From JACMLD01 sp038207265 (lineage in GTDB: Bacteria > Bacteroidota > Bacteroidia > Chitinophagales > Chitinophagaceae), in NCBI GenBank assembly GCA_038207265.1, contig JBBQZZ010000011.1, forward strand, positions 62,001 to 126,000: 64,000 bases of DNA, written 5' to 3'. Position 1 is the stretch's first letter, and every line of letters starts with the position of its first letter. A program made the position numbers and the translations under genes. Of this stretch, positions 18,568 to 26,249 are shown one piece after another. The notes below the pieces were generated by a model. The model did not search any database. It saw only the letters and a program-made list of their open reading frames with translations, and had not been told where the DNA came from.

Positions 18568-19347
18568 ATGGATCAACAAAACGGTTATATATTACAGGTA
18601 GAAGGTCTTAATGTTTGTTATGGCGCATTCAAGGCCGTAACCAATGTTTCTTTTAATGTGAGTCCCGGAGAAATATTTGGATTGCTGGGGCCAAACGGTG
18701 CAGGTAAAACAAGTACACTGAGTTCAATAGAGGGTTTGATGCAACCACAAAGTGGCGATATTCTGGTTGCAGGATATAATATCAAAGAAAAACCACTCTA
18801 TGCAAAAGCCAATACAGGAGTTCAATTGCAATCCACCAGTTTTCAACCTGAGTTATTTGTTGGCGAAATCATTCAATTATATGCCGGTATTTACGGCGTT
18901 GAAATGAACCAAGACAAACTGGATAATATTCTATCCGATATAAAACTTAAGGATGCAACAACCAAACGTTTTGGACAATTGTCAGGCGGACAGCAACAAA
19001 GAGTTTCTCTTGTCATCGCCATGATTCATAATCCACGTTTGGTCTTACTTGATGAACCTACATCAGGGCTCGATCCTCAGTCACGGAGACAACTCTGGGA
19101 GCGAATGGAATCATTGCGTTCGAACAATCATGCCATCTTATTAACAACGCATTCCATGGAAGAGGCAGAAGCAGTCTGCGACAGAATTGCTATTATTGAT
19201 CACGGGCAGATCGTTGCCATTGATACGCCATCTGCTTTAATTGATAAACACCGGCATGATCCTGAAGTGATCAAAGCATCCCGCAAAGGAAAAATAACAC
19301 TGGAAGATGTTTTCATTGGGTTAACCGGTTTTGCCATTCGTTCATGA
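18568..19347 (+). CDS. ABC-2 type exporter, ATP-binding subunit
   Basis: A 259-residue ABC ATPase of the CcmA/multidrug class. Walker A LGPNGAGKTS lies near residue 40, the signature LSGGQQQRVSL near residue 140 and Walker B LVLLDEPTSGLDP near residue 160, with the H-loop LLTTHSMEEAE following. It powers export by the permease encoded 12 bp downstream. The substrate (drug, lipid or polysaccharide) is unknown. Confidence 0.92.
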   Translation: MDQQNGYILQVEGLNVCYGAFKAVTNVSFNVSPGEIFGLLGPNGAGKTSTLSSIEGLMQPQSGDILVAGYNIKEKPLYAKANTGVQLQSTSFQPELFVGEIIQLYAGIYGVEMNQDKLDNILSDIKLKDATTKRFGQLSGGQQQRVSLVIAMIHNPRLVLLDEPTSGLDPQSRRQLWERMESLRSNNHAILLTTHSMEEAEAVCDRIAIIDHGQIVAIDTPSALIDKHRHDPEVIKASRKGKITLEDVFIGLTGFAIRS

Positions 19348-19359
19348 TAATAATATACA

Positions 19360-20109
19360 ATGCAAACAATCATACCTTCATCTAAAACGGTATTAACAGC
19401 ATTATTGAAAGCGGACTTTACAACTCAATGGCGTAACCGAAAAGCTGTTGTGCTTTTATTGCTGGTGCCTGTAATCATATTAATTTCCTGGAAAGGAGTG
19501 GCAGATAAATTGGGTGGCGCATTTGTTCTTTCAAACTGTATTACCATCGGATTGAATGCCGTTGGCCTGATGGGTTATTCAAATTCGATTGCACGCGACA
19601 GGGATAAGGGTGTTTTTCAGCGTTTGCGGGTAGCGCCGCTTCCTTCCTGGTCTATTATGGTTAGCCGACTATTGGTTCAGTTAACCATGATTCTTTTGGT
19701 GACGACGGCTGTATTTATAGCCGGAAGCAATATTGATAAAATTACGCTTGCTCCATTGGGTTATACACTTGGTTATATGACCGCTATTTCCGGGGGTGCC
19801 GTTTACCTGGGACTGGGACAAGCCATTGTGGGCCTTATAAAAAATGCGGAAACGGTTAACTCCACTACACGGTTGGTTTATTTTGTTTTTATTATGGTAG
19901 GTATGTTTGGTGAACTGGGTATGCTGGGTGAAAAAATTGGAGCGATAGTTAAATGGTCACCCTATGGCGTCGTCAAACATATTATTTCTTCTGCTATGCA
20001 GCCAGGTACATGGGACCAACAAACCTCCATTGCATTGCTTGCAACAGTATTATATGCAATTGTATTTGCGGCACTTGGGATAAAGAAATTCCGGTGGAAT
20101 GCCCGATGA
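19360..20109 (+). CDS. ABC-2 type exporter, permease subunit
   Basis: A 249-residue membrane protein with six predicted helices and the ABC-2 pattern: an N-terminal cytoplasmic segment TTQWRNRKA, the coupling-helix region ARDRDKGVFQRLRVAPLP near residue 90, and a final helix with KKFRW at the end. It is the partner of the preceding ATPase and forms a two-gene operon with it. Confidence 0.9.
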   Translation: MQTIIPSSKTVLTALLKADFTTQWRNRKAVVLLLLVPVIILISWKGVADKLGGAFVLSNCITIGLNAVGLMGYSNSIARDRDKGVFQRLRVAPLPSWSIMVSRLLVQLTMILLVTTAVFIAGSNIDKITLAPLGYTLGYMTAISGGAVYLGLGQAIVGLIKNAETVNSTTRLVYFVFIMVGMFGELGMLGEKIGAIVKWSPYGVVKHIISSAMQPGTWDQQTSIALLATVLYAIVFAALGIKKFRWNAR

Positions 20110-20125
20110 AAAAACCTATACGTCA

Positions 20126-20563
20126 TTAATTTAATATCTTGATAAAAGGCTTTTTTCCAAGTACAACTTCTGATCTCCGCGGTATAATATCCTTGTGCAG
20201 GTATACAATCATCAAAAATAAAAACGGAACAGCCGCGTAAATAAATGTATCCAACCATAATCCTGTAAAACTATTTATTTTGGCATCTGCAGGCTCATTT
20301 TTCCTGAATCGTACCTGCACCGCTTCCCCTGGCATTAAAAGCAGTTCATCTGTACCATTAAAAAAAACAGTATCGCTGCCGGTGCTTGAAAATTTAATCA
20401 CCGGATAGGTTTTCATAAACTGACCATTCTGTTGTTTACCCATAAAACACATAGTACCACTGCAGGTCTTTGTACCTGAAATCCAAATTATTTTCCAGGC
20501 AAAAATGGGTAAGATGAAAAAAATAGTCAGTAATAAAAAAAATTGCAGTCTGCTAAGATGCAT
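20126..20563 (-). CDS. DUF3592-like small membrane protein
   Basis: A 145-residue protein with one helix at each end (residues 8-28 and about 102-122) and a roughly 70-residue extracytoplasmic beta-rich part between them. That part contains the YPVIKFSSTGSD and LMPGEAVQVRF segments that resemble DUF3592. Its function is unknown. It lies 26 bp downstream of the DUF1415 gene on the same strand and is probably co-transcribed with it. Confidence 0.7.
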   Translation of the reverse strand: MHLSRLQFFLLLTIFFILPIFAWKIIWISGTKTCSGTMCFMGKQQNGQFMKTYPVIKFSSTGSDTVFFNGTDELLLMPGEAVQVRFRKNEPADAKINSFTGLWLDTFIYAAVPFLFLMIVYLHKDIIPRRSEVVLGKKPFIKILN

Positions 20564-20589
20564 AATAGTATGGTAAATTTTCAGCCATC

Positions 20590-21132
20590 TTACATACAGG
20601 AATCTTTCAGCATTTTCATATAAGCAGCCCCTTTCTCTCTCGCGAAATTCATATTACGATTGGGTATTTCCTCCGGGTTCAGATAATGTAACAAAGCTTT
20701 ATCAATACTAGTTTCTCTTAGAATATGTAACATAGGATAGATAGAACGGTTGGTATAATTGGAAGCGTCATCTACAGGTTCATTCGCAAAACAATACTGT
20801 GGGTGAAAACTCGCCAGTTGGTAGATGCCTTCATATTTTTCTTGCTTAAGCAATTGTTCTGACAACGCAACCAGTTCAAGATAATTATCAAACTCCAGGA
20901 AATTTTCAGGAAAAATTAAAAGGATAGTTTCAATACTCTCTTCATTGTCCAATCTTATAAATTGCTGCAATAAAGACCCAAGGGCCAATGTAACAGTAGC
21001 GCTATATTCAACCTGGTAATAAATAGTATTGAGCCTGATTTCCTTTGCCGCAAACGGACAGAAATTACAACCTATTACTACCTCTTTGATCCATTTTTTT
21101 GTATGTTCAACCACTATCGTAGAATCTTGCAT
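20590..21132 (-). CDS. DUF1415 family protein
   Basis: A 180-residue soluble protein of the DUF1415 family. The characteristic VIGCNFCPFA near residue 20 carries two cysteines, and the FHPQYCF and NRSIYPMLHILRE segments are also family hallmarks. The biochemical role of the family is not known. It is the first gene of a two-gene minus-strand unit. Confidence 0.85.
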   Translation of the reverse strand: MQDSTIVVEHTKKWIKEVVIGCNFCPFAAKEIRLNTIYYQVEYSATVTLALGSLLQQFIRLDNEESIETILLIFPENFLEFDNYLELVALSEQLLKQEKYEGIYQLASFHPQYCFANEPVDDASNYTNRSIYPMLHILRETSIDKALLHYLNPEEIPNRNMNFAREKGAAYMKMLKDSCM

Positions 21133-21253
21133 TGCAGGGCTTCTTAAATTTTATCGCAAACCAAAAGCTTCATAAAGTAACCGGGACAAATTACTCAATA
21201 AAATACAAGGCTTACTGTTTAAATTTATCATTCAAAATAATAATAAGTTAATT

Positions 21254-21856
21254 ATGTTTATTGTTCATCAACGCAATTTTTGCTTTTTGATACTTGCAAG
21301 TATTGTTTTTACAAATTGCGGTACTACTATAAATAATAACCCGCATATACTTATAAATACCGATGCCGGTGAAATAGAGGCAGAATTATATCCTGGCAAA
21401 GCCCCTAAAACAGTGGCCGCATTTCTATCTTATATAGATGAAGGTTATTACAAGGGGAGCTCATTTTACCGTGTTTTAAACAACGATAATCAACCTTCCA
21501 ACGCACCGAAAGCGGAATTGATACAGGGTGGTATCTGGAAAACAAACTATAAAAAAGTCATTTCACTGCCGGGCATTCCGCACGAGAGTACCCGGCAAAC
21601 TGGCATTCTTCATACAGACGGAACCATATCGCTGGCAAGGCAGGAGCCCGGAACTGCAACAACCGAATTTTTTATTTGCATTGGCAATCAACCTGGATTT
21701 GATTTTGGTGGAGAAAATAACCCGGATAAACAAGGCTATGCGGCATTTGGAAAAGTGACAAAGGGAATGGATGTGGTTAGAAAAATTTATAACCGGCCGG
21801 AAGATAACCAGGCATTTGACCCGCCGGTGGTGATCATCAGCATTTCTAAACTTTGA
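21254..21856 (+). CDS. Cyclophilin-type peptidyl-prolyl isomerase lipoprotein
   Basis: A 200-residue protein with a hydrophobic N-terminal signal ending near FTNCG, so probably a lipoprotein facing the periplasm. The cyclophilin fold is clear: LINTDAGEIEAELYPGKAPK, then the SSFYRVL active-site region, SLARQEPGTATTEFFICIG and the AFGKVTKGMDVVRKI end. It would catalyse proline cis-trans isomerisation in envelope proteins. The loop after SSFYRVL carries an extra short insertion (NDNQPSNAPKAE). It stands alone. Confidence 0.9.
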   Translation: MFIVHQRNFCFLILASIVFTNCGTTINNNPHILINTDAGEIEAELYPGKAPKTVAAFLSYIDEGYYKGSSFYRVLNNDNQPSNAPKAELIQGGIWKTNYKKVISLPGIPHESTRQTGILHTDGTISLARQEPGTATTEFFICIGNQPGFDFGGENNPDKQGYAAFGKVTKGMDVVRKIYNRPEDNQAFDPPVVIISISKL

Positions 21857-21943
21857 TCGATTATCAACAATACATTTGAATATAAAAATTATTTTATTAC
21901 CGTTACCCGGATAATGAGTTAAATAATATTTTATAATGGTAAT

Positions 21944-21971
21944 AAAAAAACCACCTGCATAGCAAGTGGTT
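21944..21971 (-). terminator. Intrinsic terminator after the second M16 gene
   Basis: On the minus strand AACCAC and GTGGTT close a stem with an inner TGC/GCA pairing, followed by a run of seven T. It lies just past the stop codon of the M16 operon. Confidence 0.75.
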
Positions 21972-21992
21972 CAATGTATAATGATAACAGGA

Positions 21993-24071
21993 TTATTTAA
22001 AATCTGCCGCCGTTACTGCTTCATTAATTTTTATTTCTTTTACTTCCATCGTAAAATCCTGGTTACCGGCCGGAGTCTGTACTGAAAAAGCATGAGTATA
22101 CGGATAAAGAAAATTTCCGGTTTTTTTATAATTGCTGTATTCAATGGTTTGCGTTACTTCCTGTCCGTCTTGTTTACTGCTGTTTTCCTGTTTTACCAAA
22201 TAACCAGTTTCCACATCATAATATTCAGTACTCGTTTTGCCCGAGGGGCCTGTAACTTTGATTTTATATGCATCCTTACCGGCAACTTTGTCCATTCCCG
22301 CCACTTCAAGTTTGTATGAACCATCGTTGTAAAAAAGCTGCGGTATAATTCCCTTTGTATCTTTTTTCTCTGCAATTTCTTCCGTAGACATTTCTTTTTT
22401 CTGACCCATCTGTGACTGGTAGCCTGTTTTTCCGTCAAACACAACATGTACAACTGTATTCGCACCCATCGCCATTTCCATCAGTTCCATATTGGGTTCC
22501 ATTTTCTTTTGGGTAAGGTTCAATTTCATACCCTGTATACTCATTTCGCCCATGATGGAAAGAGATTTGAGTTTTTTGAGTTCAACTTCACCCCCAATAG
22601 CTGTTATGTATTTACCAATAACTTCTGATGCGTTCACTTTTACATTTGAAATTTGTTTTGCAGATACAGGTTTTGCATAACGATCATATTTCTTTATTTC
22701 ATAACCCAGCTTCGCAAGTCCTGGCTCCGTTGTCTCAGCTTTACCAACGACCACTATCCTTGCATTGTTATAACCAAAATATTTTTGTGCCACCCTTTGT
22801 ACTTCGTCAATAGTTACCGCATTAATTTTTTGGAGGTAGGTTCTGTAAAAATCTTTTGGAAGATTATTAATTAAAATATTGCTGGCAAATGAAGCGGTAC
22901 GTGCAGGGTCTTCCATCCTTAATGCAAAAATACCGTTGTATAAAGCCTTTGAATTTTTAAGTTCTTCAGCTGATATTTTTTGAGTTCGGATCCTATTAAT
23001 TTCTTTGAGAATCTCCGCAATTGAACTATCCGTTTTTTCATTCCGTACAGAAGTTTCAGCAGCAAAACTGGTTTGATAACGTCCTGCACTGATGGAAGAA
23101 TAACTTCCATAAGTAAACCCATGTTTTTCTCTGAGATTCATATACAGTCTTGCCTCACCGCCACCACCAAGTATATGGTTGGCCAGCAACACAGGAAAAT
23201 AATCAGGATTTTTCATGGGAAGATTCACCAGATTGGTCACAGTTATTTCACTTTGTACCGCATTGGGTACATCTATAAGATCAATTTCTGTTTTAGCAAG
23301 GTTATTAACTGTTTTCAATTGGGGTAATACCAGGGAGAATCCTTTCCAGTCACCCAAAGCTTTTTCCGCAAGTATTATTGCCTGCTCTGGTTTTATATCT
23401 CCTACAAAAGTGAGATATCCGCGGGATGGGGTGATGTATTTGGTATAAGCTTTCTTTACATCGTCCATTGTAATGGCATTGATAGTAGCTTCCGTTTCAA
23501 ACTCACCAAATGGATGGTCCAGTCCATAGGACAGTGCACCAACAACATTGGCTGAAATGGCTTTGGCACTTTTTTCCTGCGCTTTTAAACCGGTTAATGC
23601 CTGTGATTTTATTTTATCAAAGGACTCCTGCGGAAAGGAAGGGGTGCGTAACGCCTCCGTCATTAACATAAATGCCTTATCAAAATACCGTGTCAATGCC
23701 GCGGCGCTTCCACCAGAGGAAAACAAACTAACGTCGGCGCCTATTTGATCTACCGCTTCATCAAACTGCGCCTTGTTCAATTTTGCATTTCCTTCGCCAA
23801 GCATCTGTCCCATAATAGTCATTACACCCGCTTTATTGCCTTCGGATCTGGGACCCGCATCAATTGAATAGAGCGCTGAAACTTTTGGTAGTTTATGGTT
23901 TTCAACTACCAGTACAGTAATTCCATTTTTTAATTTATAAATAACAGGATCGGCAATAGAAATTACCGGAGCCGGACCCGCTTTTGGCCTTTTAGTGCGA
24001 TCTATTTTTGTTTGCGACATGGAACTAATAAATAGTAAAGTACCCATCGCCGCTATCAATATTTTTTTCAT
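21993..24071 (-). CDS. M16-type peptidase homologue without the zinc motif, with LolA-like C-terminal domain
   Basis: A 692-residue exported protein. It starts at the ATG at 24071, giving a signal peptide MKKILIAAMGTLLFISSMSQ; an in-frame start at 24101 adds 10 residues. Residues about 25-470 are two M16 lobes, but the HxxEH zinc site expected in the first lobe is replaced by MGQMLGEG, so this is the non-catalytic partner, as in two-subunit processing peptidases. Residues about 480-690 form an extra beta-rich domain resembling LolA/outer-membrane lipoprotein carriers. It lies 47 bp downstream of the catalytic M16 gene. Confidence 0.85.
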   Translation of the reverse strand: MKKILIAAMGTLLFISSMSQTKIDRTKRPKAGPAPVISIADPVIYKLKNGITVLVVENHKLPKVSALYSIDAGPRSEGNKAGVMTIMGQMLGEGNAKLNKAQFDEAVDQIGADVSLFSSGGSAAALTRYFDKAFMLMTEALRTPSFPQESFDKIKSQALTGLKAQEKSAKAISANVVGALSYGLDHPFGEFETEATINAITMDDVKKAYTKYITPSRGYLTFVGDIKPEQAIILAEKALGDWKGFSLVLPQLKTVNNLAKTEIDLIDVPNAVQSEITVTNLVNLPMKNPDYFPVLLANHILGGGGEARLYMNLREKHGFTYGSYSSISAGRYQTSFAAETSVRNEKTDSSIAEILKEINRIRTQKISAEELKNSKALYNGIFALRMEDPARTASFASNILINNLPKDFYRTYLQKINAVTIDEVQRVAQKYFGYNNARIVVVGKAETTEPGLAKLGYEIKKYDRYAKPVSAKQISNVKVNASEVIGKYITAIGGEVELKKLKSLSIMGEMSIQGMKLNLTQKKMEPNMELMEMAMGANTVVHVVFDGKTGYQSQMGQKKEMSTEEIAEKKDTKGIIPQLFYNDGSYKLEVAGMDKVAGKDAYKIKVTGPSGKTSTEYYDVETGYLVKQENSSKQDGQEVTQTIEYSNYKKTGNFLYPYTHAFSVQTPAGNQDFTMEVKEIKINEAVTAADFK

Positions 24072-24118
24072 TTGTCTTATTTTTCTTTTAAAACTATTCA
24101 ACCGATAAAATCGAATTA

Positions 24119-25438
24119 TTATTTACCTGAAGGCAGGTAATACAATACCACGCGCTGGTTTGGATTCAGGTATTTTCGCGCTACCTCCCTTATTTGTTCA
24201 CGTGTAATTTTCCTGTATTCATCCAATTGTTCATTAATGCTATTGGTATTCTTATTGTGAAACGCATAGCCATCTGCAAGGTTCTCTGCTATACCCAGCA
24301 TTCTAGTATTGGCGCTGACGAAATTGTTTTCAAACTGGTTCAATAATTTTTGATAATCCTGTTCACTGATAAGCTCCTGCTGCACCTTGGTAATTTCTTC
24401 ATCAACATCTTTCAGGAGATCTGGTAATGATGCATTGTTATTGGGTAAAGCATAAGTAATATAAGAACCATAGTCTTCCAGCGAAAAATTAAAAGCTCCT
24501 ACCTGAACGGCATTCTTTTTTTCATCCACCATTTTTTTGTACAGTTTTGAACTGGCGCCATTGGATAAATATGCTGTAATCATTTCGAGCACTTTTGCTT
24601 CTCCCGATGTTAAACCTGGTGTGCGATAAGCTGCCATGATACCCGGTATCTGGATATTGGAATCATATGCAGTATCCGTTATTTGGCTGGTAATCGGAGC
24701 TTCTGTATACTCCTTTCTTATTATTTCATTACCCCGGGGGATGTCGGCAAAGTAAGCTGTGACCCAACTTTTTGTTTTTTCAATATCTATATCACCCGCA
24801 ATACTAAGCACCGCGTTATTGGGAACATAAAATTTCTTGAAAAAAGCTTTAAACTCATCCAACCTCGCCGCATCCAGGTCTGCCATTGAACCAATGGGCT
24901 GCCAACGATATGGATGAACTGCAAAAAGTCTTTTACCAATCTCTTCCTGGAAACGGCCATAAGGTTGATTGTCGATGCGTTGTCTTTTTTCTTCTTTGAC
25001 AACTTCATTTTGTGTTTTTACACCAGTTTCATTGATAACAGGGTGCAGCATTCTTTCACTTTCCATCCATAACCCCAGTTCCAGTTGATTGGAAGGAAAC
25101 GACTCGTAAAAAAATGTACGATCCTGAGTTGTGTTTGCATTTTCAGTGCCGCCGTTGCTCGATACAATTTTACTCCACTCACCTCTTTTGATATTATCAG
25201 TGCCTTCAAACAAAAGATGCTCGAAGAAATGTGCGAAGCCGGTCCGGCCCGTATCTTCATTTTTTGAGCCTACGTGATATAACACCGTAACCGCGACTAC
25301 CGGTGCTGATTTATCCTGGTGCAGTATCACATGCAAACCATTGGACAAATCATATTCTGTAAATTTTACCTTTTGTGCATGGATGATTAGTACAAAAACA
25401 GAACTAAACAGTACCAGTGCGATTTGCTTTCTTTGCAT
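24119..25438 (-). CDS. M16 family zinc metallopeptidase, catalytic subunit
   Basis: A 439-residue exported peptidase starting at the ATG at 25438 (signal peptide MQRKQIALVLFSSVFVLIIHA). The inverted zinc motif HFFEH lies near residue 61, with the downstream Glu ligand in the ENANTTQDRTFFYE region. Length equals a two-lobe M16B enzyme. It degrades or processes peptides in the periplasm and is expected to work with the zinc-less partner encoded next. Confidence 0.9.
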   Translation of the reverse strand: MQRKQIALVLFSSVFVLIIHAQKVKFTEYDLSNGLHVILHQDKSAPVVAVTVLYHVGSKNEDTGRTGFAHFFEHLLFEGTDNIKRGEWSKIVSSNGGTENANTTQDRTFFYESFPSNQLELGLWMESERMLHPVINETGVKTQNEVVKEEKRQRIDNQPYGRFQEEIGKRLFAVHPYRWQPIGSMADLDAARLDEFKAFFKKFYVPNNAVLSIAGDIDIEKTKSWVTAYFADIPRGNEIIRKEYTEAPITSQITDTAYDSNIQIPGIMAAYRTPGLTSGEAKVLEMITAYLSNGASSKLYKKMVDEKKNAVQVGAFNFSLEDYGSYITYALPNNNASLPDLLKDVDEEITKVQQELISEQDYQKLLNQFENNFVSANTRMLGIAENLADGYAFHNKNTNSINEQLDEYRKITREQIREVARKYLNPNQRVVLYYLPSGK

Positions 25439-25550
25439 AGAAAATTTTTTGTTGTTTGGTCCGATGAAATTTGGGAAGACCATTGAGCAGCAATAATAAC
25501 ATGAAAATTCAGCAATTCAACCGGTAATTATACAGGTGGTTGTAAAAGAT

Positions 25551-25598
25551 GTGAGTGGTGAGCGGTGAGTCATAAGCCAGCAGCTTTTCGCTGCTGGC
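25551..25598. repeat. Tandem GTGAGNG units followed by a perfect hairpin
   Basis: Bases 25551-25570 hold three near-identical GTGAG units. They are followed by a perfect 9-bp stem, GCCAGCAGC with GCTGCTGGC, around a TTTTC loop at 25576-25598. No T tract follows in either direction, so it does not look like a terminator. It may be a copy of a small dispersed intergenic repeat. Confidence 0.5.
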
Positions 25599-25736
25599 AA
25601 GGTCTTAAGATTGAATTGAGTTCTAACGAAATCAAGGGAGATTGGGTATTATCAATGCTAACTCATCAACTGGTTCCTCAAGCATAATAAATTTTGTTAC
25701 CAGTATATTTTTCAACAATTGCCATTAGAATGTTTT

Positions 25737-26135
25737 CTATTGGGGCTCATCTTCCATATTTATATCAGCTGATTCTTTTATTCCTAGTTCTCTTGCTTTG
25801 CTGAAATCTGCATAGGATGCCGACTTATCACCTAACCTGAGTTCTGCAAATCCGCGATTATAATAAGCCATTGTTTTTCCAGGATTGAATTCAATGGCTT
25901 TATTGTAATCTGCCAGTGCACCCCGATAATCCTTCAGCATAAATTTTGCATTGGCACGACAATAAAATGCATTTGCATTTGCCGGATTTAAAGCAATCAC
26001 CTTGTTATGCGACCGGATGATTTGCCTTAATGAGGCTCTGCTATAAATTAAATTTGATTGTTGCGCCCGGGAGAGCATGGGTATTACACACAGGCAACTG
26101 CATATAAATAAGCATGTTTGTATAATTCTTTTCAC
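25737..26135 (-). CDS. Small exported TPR-repeat protein
   Basis: A 132-residue protein with a signal peptide (residues 1-24, ending MLSRAQ). About two and a half tetratricopeptide repeats follow (ANANAFYCRANAKFMLKDY and KTMAYYNRGFAELRLGD with their second helices). Such proteins serve as scaffolds for protein-protein contacts; partners are unknown. It lies between the M16 operon and the ethanolamine-type operon. Confidence 0.8.
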   Translation of the reverse strand: MKRIIQTCLFICSCLCVIPMLSRAQQSNLIYSRASLRQIIRSHNKVIALNPANANAFYCRANAKFMLKDYRGALADYNKAIEFNPGKTMAYYNRGFAELRLGDKSASYADFSKARELGIKESADINMEDEPQ

Positions 26136-26249
26136 CGTATAGTTTTTTGAACCTCTTAATCGTAATAACCATGTAAGCTATGTGTTTATAAAACACTACA
26201 TCATATTGACAACTTAAGATAAAGTTAAGACTGCAAAGCAATTTCAGAT

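Noticed and set aside
21853..21867. TTGAT-N5-ATCAA near the end of the cyclophilin gene
   Set aside because: Spacer is 5 rather than 4 and it overlaps the stop codon, with no promoter downstream.
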